From NCBI GenBank assembly GCA_025997615.1, contig BNUV01000112.1, positions 1-7,588 on the forward strand: a DNA stretch of 7,588 nt. Direction: 5' to 3'. Source of the stretch: Spirochaetia bacterium. Its GTDB lineage: Bacteria; Spirochaetota; Spirochaetia; Treponematales; Breznakiellaceae. Both the position numbers and the translations under genes were made by a program. The first letter of the stretch is position 1. Every line of letters begins with the position of its first letter. Below are positions 5,654 to 7,588 of this stretch, one piece after another. The notes beneath the pieces are model-generated. The model searched no databases, was not told the DNA's origin, and worked only from the letters and a program-made list of their open reading frames with translations.

Positions 5654-6103
5654 AAAAGATTTATTCTGTTTATTGCAGCTGTCCTGTGTATTGGCGCAAG
5701 TCTATCCGCCCAGACTGCCGAACGCATGGATATTCTGCTGGGTACTGCGGAAGTTAGCTGCGCCATGGCAGCCATTGTGGTTCTCCCTGCGGCGGGAATT
5801 ATCCCGGTCGGCAGTTCGCCGGAAGCCGCCTTTGCATTCGCTGCAGAGCAGGGTCTGTTGCCGAAAAATGCCGGGGCGGATAGGGCTATCAAATTGGGGG
5901 AATTGTCCTTTTTAATCATGCGTTCTTTCAATATGAAAAGCGGCATAATGTATGCCCTTTTTCCCTCCTCCCGGTATGCGTACCGGGAAATGACATACCG
6001 GAAGCTGATACAGGGACGTAACGATCCTTCCCTTACCGTTTCCGGAGAACGGCTTCTGCGGATTATCGGCAGAACCCTGGAATATGTTGGGGAGGCGGAA
6101 TGA
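5651..6103 (+). CDS. Small secreted/periplasmic protein of unknown function, treponemal type
   Basis: Starting at TTG 5651, the 150-aa product begins MKRFILFIAAVLCIGASLSA, a classic signal peptide with likely cleavage after Ala20 before QT. The next two genes also start MKRF, which supports this start over ATG 5633 or the further upstream frame. The mature part has helical, alanine-rich segments: AEVSCAMAAIVVLPAAG, then EAAFAFAAEQGLLPK, a LGELSFLIMRSF stretch, YALFPSSRYAYREM, and LIQGRNDPSLTVSGERLLRIIGR. I recall related small secreted proteins in treponemes, with no assigned role; the spaced pattern is loosely reminiscent of S-layer-homology repeats but is not a clear match. No lipobox cysteine is placed for lipidation. 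The stop overlaps the next start by four bases (ATGA), indicating an operon with the barrel gene. Confidence 0.8.
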   Translation: MKRFILFIAAVLCIGASLSAQTAERMDILLGTAEVSCAMAAIVVLPAAGIIPVGSSPEAAFAFAAEQGLLPKNAGADRAIKLGELSFLIMRSFNMKSGIMYALFPSSRYAYREMTYRKLIQGRNDPSLTVSGERLLRIIGRTLEYVGEAE

Positions 6104-7308
6104 AACGGTTCCTGCTTTTTTTGCCGGTTGCTTTTTTTTCAATTTCCATGGTTTTTGCCGCTGACTTTGGTGTAACGATAAACCAAAACCCGGAATTTAC
6201 CGGTTCCGGCTCCGATACGGACTTTAACTATTCAGGCGGTATTGGCCCCTGGCTGTCTGCGTCATTAAACGAAAAACTGGATCTCTATCTTTCCGGCAGT
6301 TTATATATGCAATATAAGGGTGAGGAATGGAAATTCATACCGGAACTTAATCGGTTTTCCCTTTCCTGGAGTCCAAAGGATGGTGTTTTCCTGGATGCAG
6401 GACGTATCCGCTATAGCGATCCTTTGGGACTTGTTGCAACCGGTTTATTTGACGGCGTCTCGGGCAGTTTTGGATTAGCTTCAACCCGCTTGTCTGTGGG
6501 GGCTTATTATACAGGATTTTTGTATAAAGATACGGCAGATATCTATATGACAGCGGATGATTATACGAAATCTAATAAAGTCCTGGAGTATAGTGATTTT
6601 GGCGCCACTTATTTTGCTTCCCGCCGTATATTGGCTTCAGTATGTTGGGATGTTCCTTCGATTTTTGCTTCTCCCCATGCTTTAAACATTAACGGTATAG
6701 CGCAATTTGATCTGAATGGCCGGGATGATGCCCTGCATTCCCAATATATTGATATGCAGTTTATTTTTTCTCCGATAAGTTCCCTTAATTTTACCCTGGG
6801 GGCTATTGTGGGAATTGCGGAATCCAAGGGCAATGATACGGAACTGAGTTTAGCAGGATTGATAAACGCCGACTGGCAGCCGCCGACTGCGGTGCATGAT
6901 GTGTTCACCCTGGGTGTACGATGGGGATCGGGAAGGGTTAATGATAGTATCGGGCCTTTCCGCCCGATAACAACCATCAGGGAGGGGAATGTTTTAGATG
7001 CCTCCCTGCCGGGGATTATTGTTTTTAATGCAGGATATATGATCCGGCCTGTACAGAGCCTTTCGACAGGGCTTGAAGGGCGGTATTTTTTACGGAGCGA
7101 TTTGGTCACCTTTTCTCATGCCTATTTAAAAGGCGGAGATGAGCGGGCCATAGGCGGCGAGTTTTACGGTTCAATCACCTGGGTTCCGGTGGTTGATGTA
7201 TCAGTGGTATTTGGAGGCGGGGCTTTCTTCCCCGGTATGGGAAATGCCCTTGCTTCGGATGCTCCGTTGCAATGGAAGCTGTCTATGGCTTTTGTGCTGT
7301 CATTATAA
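6100..7308 (+). CDS. Predicted beta-barrel outer-membrane protein
   Basis: The 402-aa product begins with signal peptide MKRFLLFLPVAFFSISMVFA, cleaved after Ala20 or Ala21. The mature protein is rich in alternating polar/hydrophobic strands with aromatic residues and glycine turns, for example LDLYLSGSLYMQYKG, LSVGAYYTGFLYKD, LNFTLGAIVGIAES, DVFTLGVRWGSG and VVDVSVVFGGGAFF. It ends in an amphipathic strand, QWKLSMAFVLSL, placed like the terminal strand that the BAM complex recognises, though the last residue is Leu rather than Phe. This composition and lack of helices point to an outer-membrane barrel of perhaps 14-18 strands; the count is an estimate. Family and cargo are not recognised. Translation starts at ATG 6100 with GGAGG at 6091-6095, overlapping the preceding stop by four bases. 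Lower GC and more AT-ending codons than ffh or thiE are visible. Confidence 0.8.
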   Translation: MKRFLLFLPVAFFSISMVFAADFGVTINQNPEFTGSGSDTDFNYSGGIGPWLSASLNEKLDLYLSGSLYMQYKGEEWKFIPELNRFSLSWSPKDGVFLDAGRIRYSDPLGLVATGLFDGVSGSFGLASTRLSVGAYYTGFLYKDTADIYMTADDYTKSNKVLEYSDFGATYFASRRILASVCWDVPSIFASPHALNINGIAQFDLNGRDDALHSQYIDMQFIFSPISSLNFTLGAIVGIAESKGNDTELSLAGLINADWQPPTAVHDVFTLGVRWGSGRVNDSIGPFRPITTIREGNVLDASLPGIIVFNAGYMIRPVQSLSTGLEGRYFLRSDLVTFSHAYLKGGDERAIGGEFYGSITWVPVVDVSVVFGGGAFFPGMGNALASDAPLQWKLSMAFVLSL

Positions 7309-7319
7309 AAGGAAAAATA

Positions 7320-7547
7320 ATGAAAAGATTTTTTAATATTCTGGTTATAGTAATGCTTACAAGCAGCGGAACCTTACTTTTTGCACAGGCAAACAATACG
7401 GTATTCAAGACGGTGACCGGAACGGTTGAAGTAAAAGCGCCGGGCAGTTCCTCGTGGATAACTGCCTGTCCGGGTTATGCTAAGGGGAGGATTATGCCTG
7501 CCAGGTTCATGAGGACCCTCATCATACACCCATATAGTTACTTCTGA
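7320..7547 (+). CDS. Secreted FecR-like protein, prematurely stopped (likely frameshifted)
   Basis: The ATG at 7320 follows AAGGA (7309-7313) by six bases and lies 11 bases after the barrel gene stop, so it is the third gene of the operon. The product starts with signal peptide MKRFFNILVIVMLTSSGTLLFA, cleaved before QA. The mature start, VFKTVTGTVEVKAPGSSSW followed by ITACPGYAKG, matches the opening strands of a FecR domain (G-x-V-x-V-x-x-x-G-x-x-x-W, then the G-hairpin). In bacteria this domain occurs in the periplasmic sigma-regulator FecR and in many secreted proteins. The frame stops after 75 residues, far short of a full domain, ending in unrelated residues (MRTLIIHPYSYF). An alternate frame from 7513 carries a better continuation. 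The gene is probably a decaying or phase-variable copy, or reflects a sequence error. Confidence 0.7.
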   Translation: MKRFFNILVIVMLTSSGTLLFAQANNTVFKTVTGTVEVKAPGSSSWITACPGYAKGRIMPARFMRTLIIHPYSYF

Positions 7548-7588
7548 AAAAGGCGGAAGGGAGGAAGGCGCGGTAAAGGCAGCCCTGC
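7513..7588 (+). pseudogene. Out-of-frame continuation of the FecR-like gene, running off the window
   Basis: In the +1 frame relative to the FecR-like start, codons from 7513 read GPSSYTHIVTSEKGG and then REEGAVKAAL, open to the window end (25 codons). The preceding triplet, TGA at 7510-7512, closes this frame upstream. The reading T-GPSS-x-x-x-x-V suits the next FecR hairpin (TGPSS followed by alternating strand residues), so it is interpreted as the rest of the same gene after a frameshift near 7512-7516. Confidence 0.45.

Overview
This window most likely comes from a spirochaete, probably a fairly GC-rich Treponema of the termite-gut type. The reasons are the gene content and style: a DUF3842-type protein, a run of small secreted proteins all starting Met-Lys-Arg-Phe, a FecR-like secreted protein, a predicted outer-membrane barrel and several TTG starts. 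No rRNA or other species marker is present, so the assignment is an inference from recalled families.

Layout. Bases 1-99 hold the start of an unrecognised minus-strand gene, cut by the window edge. It is served by a good minus-strand promoter (TTGACT-N17-CATAAT). Divergent from it is a tightly packed plus-strand housekeeping block. It runs ffh (SRP GTPase, 259-1611), thiE (thiamine-phosphate synthase, 1-base overlap), a HAD-superfamily phosphatase (TTG start, 4-base overlap) and, after about 110 bases, a DUF3842 protein. The ffh start has no Shine-Dalgarno sequence and sits about 7 bases after a -10-like TATACT, so it may be leaderless.

The block is met convergently by a minus-strand unit. 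This is a large (611 aa) regulator-like protein with two HTH motifs, followed by a 42-codon frame that looks like the N-terminal stump of an RNase-H-fold (IS110-like) transposase.

The 125 bases between the regulator gene and the next plus-strand gene are the most striking part of the window. They carry two tandem copies of the palindrome TGCCA-N6-TGGCA, 17 bases apart, exactly midway between two divergent -10 elements. A further palindrome (TACCCCC/GGGGGTA) overlaps the plus-strand promoter. A dual-HTH protein beside a dual operator suggests an autoregulated divergent switch.

The switch would control an envelope operon on the plus strand: a 150-aa secreted protein (TTG start at 5651, not the upstream ATG), a 402-aa predicted beta-barrel outer-membrane protein, and a FecR-like secreted protein. 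The FecR-like gene stops early at 7547. A second frame starting at 7513 carries a sensible continuation, and a single missing copy of AGGAC would explain the break.
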